DNA of 43,923 bases from Clostridia bacterium (GCA_017462035.1 JAFTRY010000023.1:1-43923); one strand, 5' to 3'; shown: positions 35,296-43,849, numbered from the stretch's first letter. Program-made: numbers and translations. Notes: generated by a model from the letters alone, not told the origin.

Positions 35296-36150
35296 ATGTA
35301 TAGAATTGTAAAAAAGGAACCATTAAATCCGACGGTTACCCGGATGGAGATTGAAGCACCCTACGTTGCCGCGAAGGCGGAGCCGGGGCAGTTCATTATT
35401 CTCCGCGTCCATGAAGAGGGGGAGAGAATTCCGCTGACCGTGGCGGGGTATGACCGTCAACGAGGAACGGTTACGATTATTTTTCAGATCGTGGGCGCAA
35501 CTACAGAGCAATTGAATCATTTGAATGAAGGGGACTTTCTCTGTGATTTTGTGGGTCCTCTCGGCTGTAAGACGAAGGTAGAAGGGCTGAGGAAGGTGTG
35601 TATTGTCGGAGGCGGTGTCGGATGCGCCATTGCGCTTCCCGTGGCGCAAAAGCTTCATGAGCTTGGTTGTTCCGTCACCTCGGTCATCGGCTTCCGATCC
35701 AAGGATCTTCTGATTTTGGAGAAGGAATTCACGGAGGTATCCGATCGCCTGTTTGTTATGACTGACGACGGCTCTTACGGCAGACAGGGAAACGTATGTG
35801 TACCCTTGAAGGAAATGCTGGAGGGCGGAGAATCCTTTGATGAGGTGATCACCATTGGTCCTCTTATCATGATGAAGTTTGTTGTTGACACGGTTCGTCC
35901 CACCGGGATCCCCTGCACGGTATCCATGAATCCCATTATGATCGACGGAACGGGTATGTGCGGTGGTTGTCGTTTGACGCTTCACCGTGACGGAAAACGG
36001 ATAACGGAGTTTGCCTGTGTCAACGGTCCCGATTTCAACGGCTATGAGGTGGATTTCGACGAGGCAATGTCCAGGGGTACTATGTACCGTGATTTTGAGC
36101 GTCACGCATATGAAGAGACCTGTAATTTGTTCCAAAAGGAGGCGGAGTGA
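35296..36150 (+). CDS. NfnA-like FAD/[2Fe-2S] ferredoxin-NAD(P)+ oxidoreductase subunit
   Basis: A 284-residue protein of the sulfide/dihydroorotate dehydrogenase-like FAD/NAD-binding family. It has an N-terminal flavin-binding barrel (VAAKAEPGQFIILRVHEEGERIPLTV), a Rossmann NAD-binding part (KVCIVGGGVGCAIALPVA), and a C-terminal [2Fe-2S] site (GTGMCGGCRLT and FACVNGPDF). With the next gene it makes the NfnAB pair, which in Clostridia bifurcates electrons between ferredoxin, NADH and NADPH. The frame opens upstream inside tsf, but the promoter and GGAGA fix the ATG at 35296. Nfn versus another SudAB-like role cannot be told apart here. Confidence 0.85.
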   Translation: MYRIVKKEPLNPTVTRMEIEAPYVAAKAEPGQFIILRVHEEGERIPLTVAGYDRQRGTVTIIFQIVGATTEQLNHLNEGDFLCDFVGPLGCKTKVEGLRKVCIVGGGVGCAIALPVAQKLHELGCSVTSVIGFRSKDLLILEKEFTEVSDRLFVMTDDGSYGRQGNVCVPLKEMLEGGESFDEVITIGPLIMMKFVVDTVRPTGIPCTVSMNPIMIDGTGMCGGCRLTLHRDGKRITEFACVNGPDFNGYEVDFDEAMSRGTMYRDFERHAYEETCNLFQKEAE

Positions 36151-36151
36151 G

Positions 36152-37564
36152 ATGCCAAATATGAGTCTGAAAAAGAATCCCATGCCGTCTCAGGCTCCGG
36201 AGGTGCGGGCACATAATTTTGACGAGGTGGCACTGGGCTACACGGAAGAGATGGCAATTGACGAGGCTCTTCGCTGTTTGAACTGTAAGCATATGCCCTG
36301 TGTTTCCGGATGTCCTGTTAATGTCCATATCCCCGAATTTATCGCAAAAATTCGGGAAGGAGACTTTGAAGGGGCATATCAGATCATTCATCAATCCTCC
36401 AGCCTTCCCGCTGTATGCGGACGGGTTTGCCCCCAGGAGGTTCAGTGTGAAAGTAAGTGCGTGCGAGGAATCAAGGGTGAGCCGGTTGGCATCGGCAGAC
36501 TGGAGCGATTTGTAGCGGATTGGCACAACGCTCATGCTGAGGAATCCCCGGTGGTCGCTCCGTCCAACGGACATAAGGTTGCCGTGGTAGGCGCGGGACC
36601 CTCCGGATTGACATGTGCCGGAGATCTGGCAAAGAAGGGATACGCTGTGACGGTATTTGAAGCGCTTCATGCGCCGGGCGGTGTTTTAGTCTATGGAATT
36701 CCCGAGTTTCGTCTACCGAAGGCTATCGTGAGAAAAGAAGTGGAAAACCTGGTGGCTATGGGCGTGGATATGAAGACCAACATGGTGATTGGCAAAACAC
36801 TGACGGTAGATGAGCTGTTTGAGTCAGGATATGAAGCCGTGTTTATTGGTTCCGGCGCGGGATTACCGAATTTCATGGGAATTCCCGGTGAATCCTACAA
36901 GGGCGTGTATTCCGCCAATGAGTTTTTGACTCGTTCCAATCTGATGAAGGCATATCAGGACAATCCCATTACTCCTATTATGAAAGGCGGTAACGTGGCG
37001 GTGATTGGCGGCGGCAACGTGGCAATGGATGCCGCAAGAACCGCCTTGAGACTGGGAGCCGATCACGTGTATATTGTCTACCGCCGGTCCATGGACGAGC
37101 TTCCTGCCCGCCGTGAGGAGGTCGAGCACGCTATGGAGGAGGGGATTGAGTTTAAGCTGTTGCATAATCCGGTAGAAATCTTGGGCTATGAGAATCCGGA
37201 TGACAGACGAGACCCCAAAAATGGGTTCGTTACCGGTATGAAATGCATCCGTATGGAATTGGGCGAGCCCGATGAGCGTGGACGCCGCCGTCCCATTCCC
37301 GTGGAGGAAAGTGAATTTGTTCTGGACGTGGATACGGTAATCATGTCGATTGGTACGTCTCCCAATCCCCTGATTAAAATGACCACCGCCGGTCTTGAGG
37401 TGAACGGAAGAGGCGGTATCATTGTGGAGGAAGCCACCGGCGCTACGACCAAAGAGGGCGTATATGCCGGAGGAGACGCTGTTACAGGAGCGGCTACAGT
37501 GATTTCTGCTATGGGCGCGGGCAAGATTGCCGCAAAAGCCATTGACGAATATCTTTCAAAATAA
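36152..37564 (+). CDS. NfnB-like / glutamate synthase small-chain-type oxidoreductase
   Basis: A 470-residue flavoprotein that looks like the NADPH-dependent glutamate synthase small subunit and NfnB. The N-terminal double [4Fe-4S] cluster region has CLNCKHMPCVSGCPV and CGRVCPQEVQCESKCVRG. The FAD site is VAVVGAGPSGLTCAGDLAKKG. The NADPH site is NVAVIGGGNVAMDAARTALRLG. The closing GDAVTGAATVISAMGAGK binds FAD. The gene starts one base after nfnA's stop with AGGAGG at spacing 8, so the subunits are made together. No large glutamate synthase subunit is nearby, favouring the Nfn reading. Confidence 0.87.
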   Translation: MPNMSLKKNPMPSQAPEVRAHNFDEVALGYTEEMAIDEALRCLNCKHMPCVSGCPVNVHIPEFIAKIREGDFEGAYQIIHQSSSLPAVCGRVCPQEVQCESKCVRGIKGEPVGIGRLERFVADWHNAHAEESPVVAPSNGHKVAVVGAGPSGLTCAGDLAKKGYAVTVFEALHAPGGVLVYGIPEFRLPKAIVRKEVENLVAMGVDMKTNMVIGKTLTVDELFESGYEAVFIGSGAGLPNFMGIPGESYKGVYSANEFLTRSNLMKAYQDNPITPIMKGGNVAVIGGGNVAMDAARTALRLGADHVYIVYRRSMDELPARREEVEHAMEEGIEFKLLHNPVEILGYENPDDRRDPKNGFVTGMKCIRMELGEPDERGRRRPIPVEESEFVLDVDTVIMSIGTSPNPLIKMTTAGLEVNGRGGIIVEEATGATTKEGVYAGGDAVTGAATVISAMGAGKIAAKAIDEYLSK

Positions 37565-37581
37565 TTAATAATATAAAATAA

Positions 37582-37620
37582 AAATACCGCATGGAACAGG
37601 GCGTTCCATGCGGTATTTTT
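37582..37620. terminator. Bidirectional terminator between nfnB-like and DUF1846 genes
   Basis: The perfect stem AAATACCGCATGGAAC/GTTCCATGCGGTATTT is flanked by A-runs and T-runs. It ends at the stop codon of the converging reverse gene. Confidence 0.9.
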
Positions 37621-39103
37621 ATCGATGGTACATTTTTTTACTTTCGTAAACTGGCTCGCAGGTTAGATCCATGCCCAGCTTGCGGTACACCGTTTTATCT
37701 ACGGCAGATACGATCACACTGACGTGGGCTTGGCAACCTCTCAGCTTGGGAAGCTGTTCCATGGCGTGCGCCGCCATGGGATTGGTTGTGGCGGAGATCG
37801 CTAATGCCAATAGAATTTCATCGGCGTGGAGTCTCGGGTTGTGGTTACCCAAATTCTCGGTTTTAAGCTTTTGAATAGGTTCAATAACTACGGGAGGAAG
37901 AAGGAGAAATTCGTCGTTGATCCCCCCCAGCTTTTTCAGGGCATTCAGTAGAACAGCCGCAGAGGCACCCATCAGATTGGATGTTTTTCCGGTGACGATC
38001 GAGCCGTCCGGCAACTCTATGGAGGCGGCTGGCTTTCCGGTCTCCTCCGCCTTTTCCATGGCATATTTGACCACCTGGCGGAATCCAACGTCCACGCCAA
38101 CTTGATTCATGATCAGCTCTGCCTTGTATACCTCTTCCATGTCAGCCGTTCCGTTTCTTCTGCGGTTGAGGGTGTCATAGTAGCGGCGAACGATCTCCAT
38201 TTTCGACGCGCGGCAGACCGCTTCGTCGTTGGTAATGCAATATCCCGCCATGTTGACTCCCATGTCGGTGGGAGACTTGTAGGGACATTCGCCGTAAATT
38301 TTTTCAAAGATCGCTTTCAAAACGGGGAATACTTCAATGTCTCGGTTGTAGTTGACCGTAGTGATTCCGGTTGCTTCCAGGTGGAATGGGTCGATCATGT
38401 TGACATCGTTGAGATCAATAGTGGCTGCCTCATACGCCATGTTTACCGGATGCTTCAGGGGAAGATTCCAGACGGGGAAGGTCTCGAACTTGGCATATCC
38501 CGCCTTGATCCCACGCATATGATCATGATAGAGCTGAGAGAGACAGGTCGCCATTTTTCCGCTGCCGGGACCGGGAGCGGTGACGATCACCAAGGGCTTG
38601 GTGGTCTCCATATAGTCGTTCTTTCCAAAGCCCTGATCGCTGACGATCCTACGGACGTTGGTGGGGTATCCCTCGATGGGGTAGTGGCGGAATACCTTGA
38701 CTCCCAGGTTGTCCAACCGCTTGATAAAGGCATCGACCGAGGGCTGTTGCATATACTGAGTAATGACCACGCCGCCTACCAGCATACCGATATCCCCAAA
38801 GGTATCAATGAGACGGAGGGCATCCATGTCGTAAGAAATTCCCAGGTCGCCGCGCATCTTGTTTTGCTCGATGGCAGTGGCGGAAACCACGATCATGACC
38901 TCCGCATCCTCCTTCATTTTCAGAAGCATGCGGATCTTGCTGTCGGGTTGAAAGCCGGGAAGGACACGGGATGCGTGATAATCGTCAAATAGCTTTCCGC
39001 CGAATTCCAGATAGAGCTTACCTCCAAAGCTTGAGATTCGCTCCTGAATTTTTTTTGATTGAAGTTGAATATATTGATCGTTGTCGAAGCCAATTTGGTT
39101 CAT
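37619..39103 (-). CDS. DUF1846 domain-containing protein
   Basis: A 494-residue cytosolic protein that matches DUF1846 from end to end: IGFDNDQYIQLQSKKI start, LYLEFGGKLFDDYHASRVLPGF near 30-50, the PLVIVTAPGPGSGKMATCLSQ segment near 175 that resembles a P-loop, and KTSNLMGASAAVLLNALK. The family is common in Firmicutes and Actinobacteria; a structure from Streptococcus is known but its activity is not. GAGG precedes the ATG and it has its own promoter. It is monocistronic between two terminators/promoters. Confidence 0.92.
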   Translation of the reverse strand: MNQIGFDNDQYIQLQSKKIQERISSFGGKLYLEFGGKLFDDYHASRVLPGFQPDSKIRMLLKMKEDAEVMIVVSATAIEQNKMRGDLGISYDMDALRLIDTFGDIGMLVGGVVITQYMQQPSVDAFIKRLDNLGVKVFRHYPIEGYPTNVRRIVSDQGFGKNDYMETTKPLVIVTAPGPGSGKMATCLSQLYHDHMRGIKAGYAKFETFPVWNLPLKHPVNMAYEAATIDLNDVNMIDPFHLEATGITTVNYNRDIEVFPVLKAIFEKIYGECPYKSPTDMGVNMAGYCITNDEAVCRASKMEIVRRYYDTLNRRRNGTADMEEVYKAELIMNQVGVDVGFRQVVKYAMEKAEETGKPAASIELPDGSIVTGKTSNLMGASAAVLLNALKKLGGINDEFLLLPPVVIEPIQKLKTENLGNHNPRLHADEILLALAISATTNPMAAHAMEQLPKLRGCQAHVSVIVSAVDKTVYRKLGMDLTCEPVYESKKMYHR

Positions 39104-39151
39104 ATTATCCTCACATAAAACAAAAACATTGCAAAAACAAAATACATATAT

Positions 39152-39180
39152 ATTTTAAACTATTTTCCCCTTTTTTTCAA
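39152..39180 (-). promoter_or_regulatory. Promoter of the DUF1846 gene
   Basis: On the minus strand, TTGAAA (39175-39180) and TAAAAT (39152-39157) are separated by 17 bp, about 50 bases before the ATG. Confidence 0.65.
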
Positions 39181-39314
39181 GGGGTTGAGCAAAACTATTT
39201 TATTATTTTTTTATTTTCAGTAACAACAGAGGCAGATTTGAAACCTCTCGCATATGCTAATAGAGAAGAGAAGCCTTTGGCTTTGATTATTGATTCAGGA
39301 GGACTTATCATATC

Positions 39315-40148
39315 ATGTCAGATAACAGATTTTCTTGCGGTTCCTCTGATCGTGGCGGAAGATCGGAAATGGTCTGTATCGAGACCAATCGGATCCTGGA
39401 TTCCTGCCGGGATAGAGACTGCTTTGAGGACGTAAAAGTGTTGTTGACCGATTTCGGGAATGATATTCTGGAGCACACTACCAATATTCGTGCCAAGAAC
39501 GCTTGCATTGCCTGGACATATATCGGAATTGACCCGGTAAAATTCAATCGAGGCTTTTACTCGGTTACTATTAAGTTCTACGTTAAGATTACTTTTGAAG
39601 CCTGCTTGTGTGGAGGAAGAAGTCAGGAATTTGACGGGGTCGCTGTCTTGGAAAAAAAGGTGATTCTGTATGGCAGTGAGAGTAATGTGAGTATGTTCAA
39701 GAGCAACCCTGATGCTTCGGATTACTGCTCTGTTCCCGAGCCCTGCTGTTCCTCTAAGAATGTCCCCATTGCTATCGTAGAAGTGGTAGATCCCATGGTT
39801 CTGAACGTGAAGGTTCGTGAGCCTGAGGAGTGCTGCGGCTGCTGTTGCTGCTGTAACGATATTCCCGAGGGCGTGTCTTCCCGTATGAATGGAACGCTCC
39901 GCGACACAGAGGGTCGGTATCTTACCGTTTCCTTGGGAATCTTCTCAGTCGTTCGGATCGTTCGCCCCGCTCAGTATTTAATCAACGCTACCGAATACTG
40001 TGTGCCGGATAAGGAGTGCGTCTCTAACGAAGAGGATAATCCCTGCGCGATCTTCCGAACCATGGCGTTTCCCACCGCGGAATTTTGTCCGCCCGGTTAT
40101 CATCCGCCCAAGGGTGACCACAACGGAAAATGCGGCTGCGGCAGTTGA
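39315..40148 (+). CDS. Cysteine-rich conserved protein of unknown function
   Basis: A 277-residue soluble protein with about 25 Cys. The N-terminal part has CIETNRILDSCRDRDCFEDVKV (21-42). A strand-rich middle follows (FNRGFYSVTIKFYVKITFEACLCG, 78-100). Residues 173-180 are CCGCCCCC. The end is CPPGYHPPKGDHNGKCGCGS. I recall similar uncharacterised proteins with a Cys run in other Clostridia, but I know no function. The Cys run could hold metal or crosslink, as in spore-coat-like proteins; that is inference. No signal peptide or membrane helix is seen. AGGAGGA lies 10 bases before the ATG. No clear vegetative promoter is visible in the gap 39181-39314. A terminator follows. Confidence 0.75.
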   Translation: MSDNRFSCGSSDRGGRSEMVCIETNRILDSCRDRDCFEDVKVLLTDFGNDILEHTTNIRAKNACIAWTYIGIDPVKFNRGFYSVTIKFYVKITFEACLCGGRSQEFDGVAVLEKKVILYGSESNVSMFKSNPDASDYCSVPEPCCSSKNVPIAIVEVVDPMVLNVKVREPEECCGCCCCCNDIPEGVSSRMNGTLRDTEGRYLTVSLGIFSVVRIVRPAQYLINATEYCVPDKECVSNEEDNPCAIFRTMAFPTAEFCPPGYHPPKGDHNGKCGCGS

Positions 40149-40162
40149 GCCGTTGTCCCGTT

Positions 40163-40190
40163 GGCTGACTCGAAAGAGTCAGCCTTTTTT
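40163..40190 (+). terminator. Terminator after the Cys-rich protein gene
   Basis: The perfect stem GGCTGACTC/GAGTCAGCC around a GAAA tetraloop is followed by TTTTTT. Confidence 0.9.
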
Positions 40191-40229
40191 GTTCTCGTAA
40201 AGTTTTATCAAGCCATTTTGGAAAAAGCC

Positions 40230-40258
40230 TTGCAAAGGATGCCAAAAAGGTGTATAAT
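40230..40258 (+). promoter_or_regulatory. Promoter of the mrp-like operon
   Basis: TTGCAA (40230-40235) and TATAAT (40253-40258) are separated by 17 bp. AAGAAGGA precedes the ATG at 40311. Confidence 0.8.
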
Positions 40259-40310
40259 AATAGGGTATATAGAAATCATACGAAATACCCATAAGAAAGA
40301 AGGAATAAAA

Positions 40311-41147
40311 ATGGCACAGGAATGTACCCATAACTGCTCCACCTGTAGCAGCGGTTGCGATTCAAAAGAAAAGAAAAGTCTGTTGGAACAGCCCCACGCA
40401 TTGAGTAGCGTTAAGCATATTATCGCGGTGGTCAGCGGCAAGGGAGGTGTGGGAAAGTCTCTCGTGACTTCCATGTTGGCAGTCAGTATGCAACGGTTGG
40501 GTTATAAGACCGCAATTTTGGATGCTGACGTAACCGGACCCTCTATCCCTAAGGCGTTTGGTGTAAAGGGCGGCGTTGACGGAGATGATAACGGCATGAT
40601 CCCCGCCACTACCACCTCGGGAATTGATATTATGTCGGTGAATCTGATGCTGGATGACGAGACCAGACCTGTGGTATGGAGGGGACCTGTGATTGCCGGT
40701 GCCGTAAAGCAGTTTTGGACCAATACCATCTGGAACGATATTGACTATATGTTTATTGATTGCCCTCCCGGAACGGGTGACGTGCCCTTGACCGTGTTTC
40801 AGTCCATTCCTGTGGATGGAATTGTGATTGTGAGCAGTCCCCAGGAGCTGGTTTCCATGATCGTTGCTAAGGCGGCAAATATGGCGCAGATGATGAATAT
40901 TCCCGTATATGGCTTAATTGAAAACATGAGCTATGTCGAATGTCCCGATTGTGGCAAGGAGATCAAGGTCTTTGGAGATAGCCATATTGACCAGATCGCT
41001 GACAAATTTGGATATGACCTGCTGGCTCAGATCCCCATGGATCCGAAGCTTTCCGCATTGGTGGATAAAGGTTGGATCGAAATGATGGAAAATAACTATT
41101 TGGAGAACGCGGCGGAGGTTCTTGTGAACCGAACTGCCCGGGATTGA
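40311..41147 (+). CDS. Mrp/NBP35-family Fe-S cluster carrier ATPase
   Basis: A 278-residue P-loop ATPase of the Mrp/ApbC/NBP35 group, which binds and delivers [4Fe-4S] clusters. It begins with a Cys motif C5-C9-C12-C16, recalling the N-terminal cluster of eukaryotic NBP35. The deviant Walker A is VVSGKGGVGKSLVTSMLA. Next come LDADVTGPSIPKAFG, the switch/Walker B region DYMFIDCPPGTGDVPLT, and the C-terminal cluster CxxC in VECPDCGKEI, which would bridge the dimer. The frame opens at 40161, before the promoter, so the ATG at 40311 is used. It is followed after 2 bases by the sanA-like gene. Confidence 0.93.
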   Translation: MAQECTHNCSTCSSGCDSKEKKSLLEQPHALSSVKHIIAVVSGKGGVGKSLVTSMLAVSMQRLGYKTAILDADVTGPSIPKAFGVKGGVDGDDNGMIPATTTSGIDIMSVNLMLDDETRPVVWRGPVIAGAVKQFWTNTIWNDIDYMFIDCPPGTGDVPLTVFQSIPVDGIVIVSSPQELVSMIVAKAANMAQMMNIPVYGLIENMSYVECPDCGKEIKVFGDSHIDQIADKFGYDLLAQIPMDPKLSALVDKGWIEMMENNYLENAAEVLVNRTARD

Positions 41148-41149
41148 CA

Positions 41150-41764
41150 ATGAAACGTCGAGCGCGAAGCATATGCAGACGGTGCGCCCTCCTTCTTCTC
41201 CTCATCCTACTTTTTGCGGGGATTGGAATGGCAGGAGTGAATTCTTTGATTCTCCATCGGGGAAATGAATACCTACGTACCGAGGAATTTGCGGGAAATA
41301 GCTATGACGGAATTTTAGTATTGGGTGCCGGCTTGCGTAGCGACGGCACCCCTTCGGATATGTTGCGGGATCGCCTTCAGGTCGCCGTTGATCTGTATCG
41401 TAAAGGGGTGGCACCCTATATCATTCTCAGCGGAGATTGCTCCGGCGAGGACTATGACGAGGTAAGTGCCATGGAGAAATATTGTCTCGCTCAAGGAATT
41501 CCCTCGGAGGCTCTGCGGAGAGATGACAGCGGTTTTTCTACTTATGAAAGCATGTTCAATCTCCGTCAGAACGGTGGAGGGAGGATCTTGGTGGTTACTC
41601 AGCGGTATCACCTCTACCGCGCTTTGTTTATTGCCAGAGAAATGGGGATGGAGGCAGACGGGTGTCCTTCGGATCCCCGGAGTTATCGAGGGCAGTTCTT
41701 GAGAGATATCCGAGAGATCGGTGCAAGGGTAAAGGATTATTTTAAGGTTACCCTATTTTTTTAA
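41150..41764 (+). CDS. SanA/ElyC/YdcF-family (DUF218) membrane protein
   Basis: A 204-residue protein with a basic N-terminus, a single membrane helix (about 11-31), and an outer DUF218 domain. The domain has YDGILVLGAGLRSDGTPSDMLRDRLQVAVDLY, YIILSGDCSGEDYDE, and a C-terminal FSTYESMFNLR...RILVVTQRYHLYRALFIAREMG. Gram-negative relatives (SanA, ElyC) affect envelope integrity; no reaction is established. A TTG overlapping the mrp stop precedes the ATG at 41150. No strong ribosome site is visible, so translation is likely coupled. Confidence 0.88.
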   Translation: MKRRARSICRRCALLLLLILLFAGIGMAGVNSLILHRGNEYLRTEEFAGNSYDGILVLGAGLRSDGTPSDMLRDRLQVAVDLYRKGVAPYIILSGDCSGEDYDEVSAMEKYCLAQGIPSEALRRDDSGFSTYESMFNLRQNGGGRILVVTQRYHLYRALFIAREMGMEADGCPSDPRSYRGQFLRDIREIGARVKDYFKVTLFF

Positions 41765-41784
41765 ATGCTATGAATTGAGGGACT

Positions 41785-42822
41785 ATGAGTATCAACATCG
41801 GAACCATAACACTGACACATGGCTTGATGCTGGCACCTATGGCGGGGGTCACGGACCGTACCTTTCGCCGCCTTTGTAAGCGCTATGGCGCAGAATATCT
41901 GGTTAGCGAGATGGTGTCGGCAAAGGCACTTTGCTATGAACAGAGGGGGAAAAGGAAAAGCCTTTCGCCCTCGGGTACAGCACCCTTGGCGGCAATTACC
42001 CGCGAAGAAACACCGATGGCAATTCAGTTGTTTGGCAGTGAGCCGAAATTTATGGCTGAGGCGGCAAAGCTTTTGGAGGAGTCCTCCTATCGAGGGTGTC
42101 AATCGGAAATTCCTCCCGTGGCAATCGATATCAATATGGGATGTCCGGTCCGCAAGATCACGGGAAACGGAGAGGGCAGTGCCCTCATGAGGAATCCTCA
42201 GTTAGCGGGCGAGATCGTCCATGCTGTCTCCCGGGTGGTTACGCTGCCCGTTACCGTAAAAATACGGGCAGGCTGGGACGCGTCTTCGATCAACGCGCCG
42301 GAAATGGCGAAGATTCTGGAAGAGGCGGGGGCAAGTCTGATCTGCGTTCACGCGAGAACCAGGGAACAGCTTTACGCTCCCGGCGCGGATTGGCAGGTAA
42401 TCACTGATACCAAACGAGCCGTGTCTATTCCCGTGGTGGGAAACGGAGACGTAAATTCAGCGGAGGACGCGATTCGTTTGTTTGCGCAAACTAATTGTGA
42501 CGGTGTGATGGTAGGAAGAGGTGCCATGGGGAATCCGTGGATCTTTTCTGAAATCATTGCTCGACTGGAAGGAAAGACGTTTGCATATCCCTCGGTGGCA
42601 GAGCGCTTGCGGGTTGCGTCGGAGCATTTGGAGCAAATGATACTGCATAAGGGTGAACGAGTGGGTCTTGCCGAGGCAAAGAAGCATATTGCCTGGTATT
42701 TGACCGGATTGCATGGAGCGGCATCGGCTCGCGCTCGTATTATGACCGCCGAAAAACAAGAGGACGTTGTCCGCGTTCTCGACCAAATGGTAATAGAATC
42801 AGAAGAAAAGCATCCGTTTTGA
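41785..42822 (+). CDS. dusB: tRNA-dihydrouridine synthase, DusB type
   Basis: An FMN enzyme that reduces uridines in tRNA. The 345-residue protein has the TIM-barrel start LMLAPMAGVTDRTFRRLCKRYGA, EMVSAKAL, the conserved IDINMGCPVRKITGNGEGSALM with the catalytic Cys, VTVKIRAGWD, HARTREQLYAPGADW, VVGNGDVNSAEDA and the phosphate-binding VGRGAMGNPWIF. The helical C-domain binds tRNA. An insertion after ESSYRGCQSEIPP (about residues 100-112) is longer than in E. coli DusB. TGAGGGA precedes the ATG. Confidence 0.94.
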   Translation: MSINIGTITLTHGLMLAPMAGVTDRTFRRLCKRYGAEYLVSEMVSAKALCYEQRGKRKSLSPSGTAPLAAITREETPMAIQLFGSEPKFMAEAAKLLEESSYRGCQSEIPPVAIDINMGCPVRKITGNGEGSALMRNPQLAGEIVHAVSRVVTLPVTVKIRAGWDASSINAPEMAKILEEAGASLICVHARTREQLYAPGADWQVITDTKRAVSIPVVGNGDVNSAEDAIRLFAQTNCDGVMVGRGAMGNPWIFSEIIARLEGKTFAYPSVAERLRVASEHLEQMILHKGERVGLAEAKKHIAWYLTGLHGAASARARIMTAEKQEDVVRVLDQMVIESEEKHPF

Positions 42823-42849
42823 GATCGGATCCGTGAGAGGAGAACCCCC

Positions 42850-43509
42850 ATGAATCAGGAATATAGTGCTAAGATCGCCATTGTACTTGGACATCCGGAG
42901 ATTGTCTCCTTCTTTGAACTGGAAGCAATTTCTTGTGGGTGTGATCCTCAGGTGCTATCCGAGCCACCGACAGATCCCTCCTTTTACGACCTTGTTTTGA
43001 TAGATCCTCGGGTGGGGTACTGTGTTTCCGATTCTCCCTCCTGTCGGGTGATTGCGGTTACTGACGGAGACATCAAAAATTCTTTTTCCTGGGCAGATGA
43101 AGCGTGGGAGTGGCCTGTTCCTGCCGATACGGTTCGAGAGACGTATGAACACTTAAAATTCAGTTCTGAGCCAAGTGATCAAAGAAGTGCCCCCAAGACA
43201 GATCCGTTTCGGAGGGATTCGGTTCTCTATCTGATCTCCCGTGAAGAAAACAAGATCCTTTATTGCAATCGGACGATTTCCCTGACCCAGTGCGAGGGAA
43301 GGGTTCTGTACTGCCTGGCAGAATCATCCGGGCAGACGGTAAGTAGAGAAGAACTGCAAAAGAGGCTGGAAGGCGGGCAGGGAAATAACGTGGACGTTCA
43401 CGTCTGCAATCTTCGTAGGAAGCTGGACATTTCCTTTGGCAATGGGATTATCGAAACCCGTCGGGGAAAGGGCTACGTTTTAAATGCAAGGCTGGAGGCT
43501 TTGCCATAA
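42850..43509 (+). CDS. Winged-helix response-regulator-like protein with degenerate receiver
   Basis: A 219-residue protein. Residues 120-215 are an OmpR/PhoB-type DNA-binding domain (TISLTQCEGRVLYCLAESSG, VDVHVCNLRRKL, IIETRRGKGYVLNA). The N-terminal 100 residues follow the receiver fold (AKIAIVLGHPEIVSFF, YDLVLIDPRVG). The phosphoryl-acceptor-like Asp52 is present, but the acidic pair is replaced by LGHPE, and the conserved Lys is missing (EWPVPAD). Phosphorylation by a sensor kinase is therefore unlikely, and no kinase gene is adjacent. GAGAGGAG lies 9 bases before the ATG. Targets unknown. Confidence 0.8.
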   Translation: MNQEYSAKIAIVLGHPEIVSFFELEAISCGCDPQVLSEPPTDPSFYDLVLIDPRVGYCVSDSPSCRVIAVTDGDIKNSFSWADEAWEWPVPADTVRETYEHLKFSSEPSDQRSAPKTDPFRRDSVLYLISREENKILYCNRTISLTQCEGRVLYCLAESSGQTVSREELQKRLEGGQGNNVDVHVCNLRRKLDISFGNGIIETRRGKGYVLNARLEALP

Positions 43510-43527
43510 GCGGATCTGAACATAAAG

Positions 43528-43560
43528 AATCCCTCAGTTCACTGTGACTGAGGGATTTTT
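43528..43560 (+). terminator. Terminator after the response-regulator-like gene
   Basis: The stem AATCCCTCAGT/ACTGAGGGATT has an eight-base loop and is followed by TTTTT. Confidence 0.9.
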
Positions 43561-43583
43561 TGTAAGTGAATGATACAAAAATC

Positions 43584-43613
43584 TCCCCCGTTCCCAATGG
43601 AACGGGGGATTTT
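43584..43613. terminator. Second terminator-like hairpin
   Basis: The perfect stem TCCCCCGTTCC/GGAACGGGGGA has a CAAT loop and is followed by TTTTG; the left flank is A-rich, so it could act in both directions. Confidence 0.7.
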
Positions 43614-43675
43614 GATCTCTTTCGTGAGAGAATTACTTGTTCTGAATTGTAGCCTGTTCGGAGAGGACGAATTCT

Positions 43676-43849
43676 ATGAGGGGACCCATGTTTTCCTTGA
43701 CGATTCCGTTTGAAAAAGCTCGAAATTTTAAGAAAAGAAGCGGACAATATTTGCGGGAGAGCCAATATCATGAACTGACCATCGATCTGTATCTTAAAAA
43801 AGCTTTCTATATCATAAAAAATGTACATTTTCTGAAAAATATGCTATAA
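43676..43849 (+). CDS. Possible 57-residue ORF, doubtful
   Basis: An ATG at 43676 follows GGAGAGG and opens 57 codons ending in TAA at 43847-43849. The peptide starts MRGPMFSLTIPFEKARNFKK and has no recognised domain. Its end overlaps the promoter of the next gene, which argues against it. Apart from this and the two hairpins above, I see nothing in the gap 43510-43821. Confidence 0.2.
   Translation: MRGPMFSLTIPFEKARNFKKRSGQYLRESQYHELTIDLYLKKAFYIIKNVHFLKNML

Noticed and set aside
38102..38992. Forward ORF antisense to the DUF1846 gene
   Set aside because: The reverse-strand DUF1846 protein is continuous and family-like; the forward peptide matches nothing and lacks a promoter and ribosome site.
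39251..39259. CATATGCTA as a SigE/SigK -10 box for the Cys-rich gene
   Set aside because: The -10 fits CATAnnnTA, but no matching -35 stands 14-17 bases upstream, so I keep it only as a hint and not as a feature.
43448..43828. Reverse-strand ORF at the 3' end of the regulator gene
   Set aside because: It runs through two terminator hairpins and has no recognisable peptide features.
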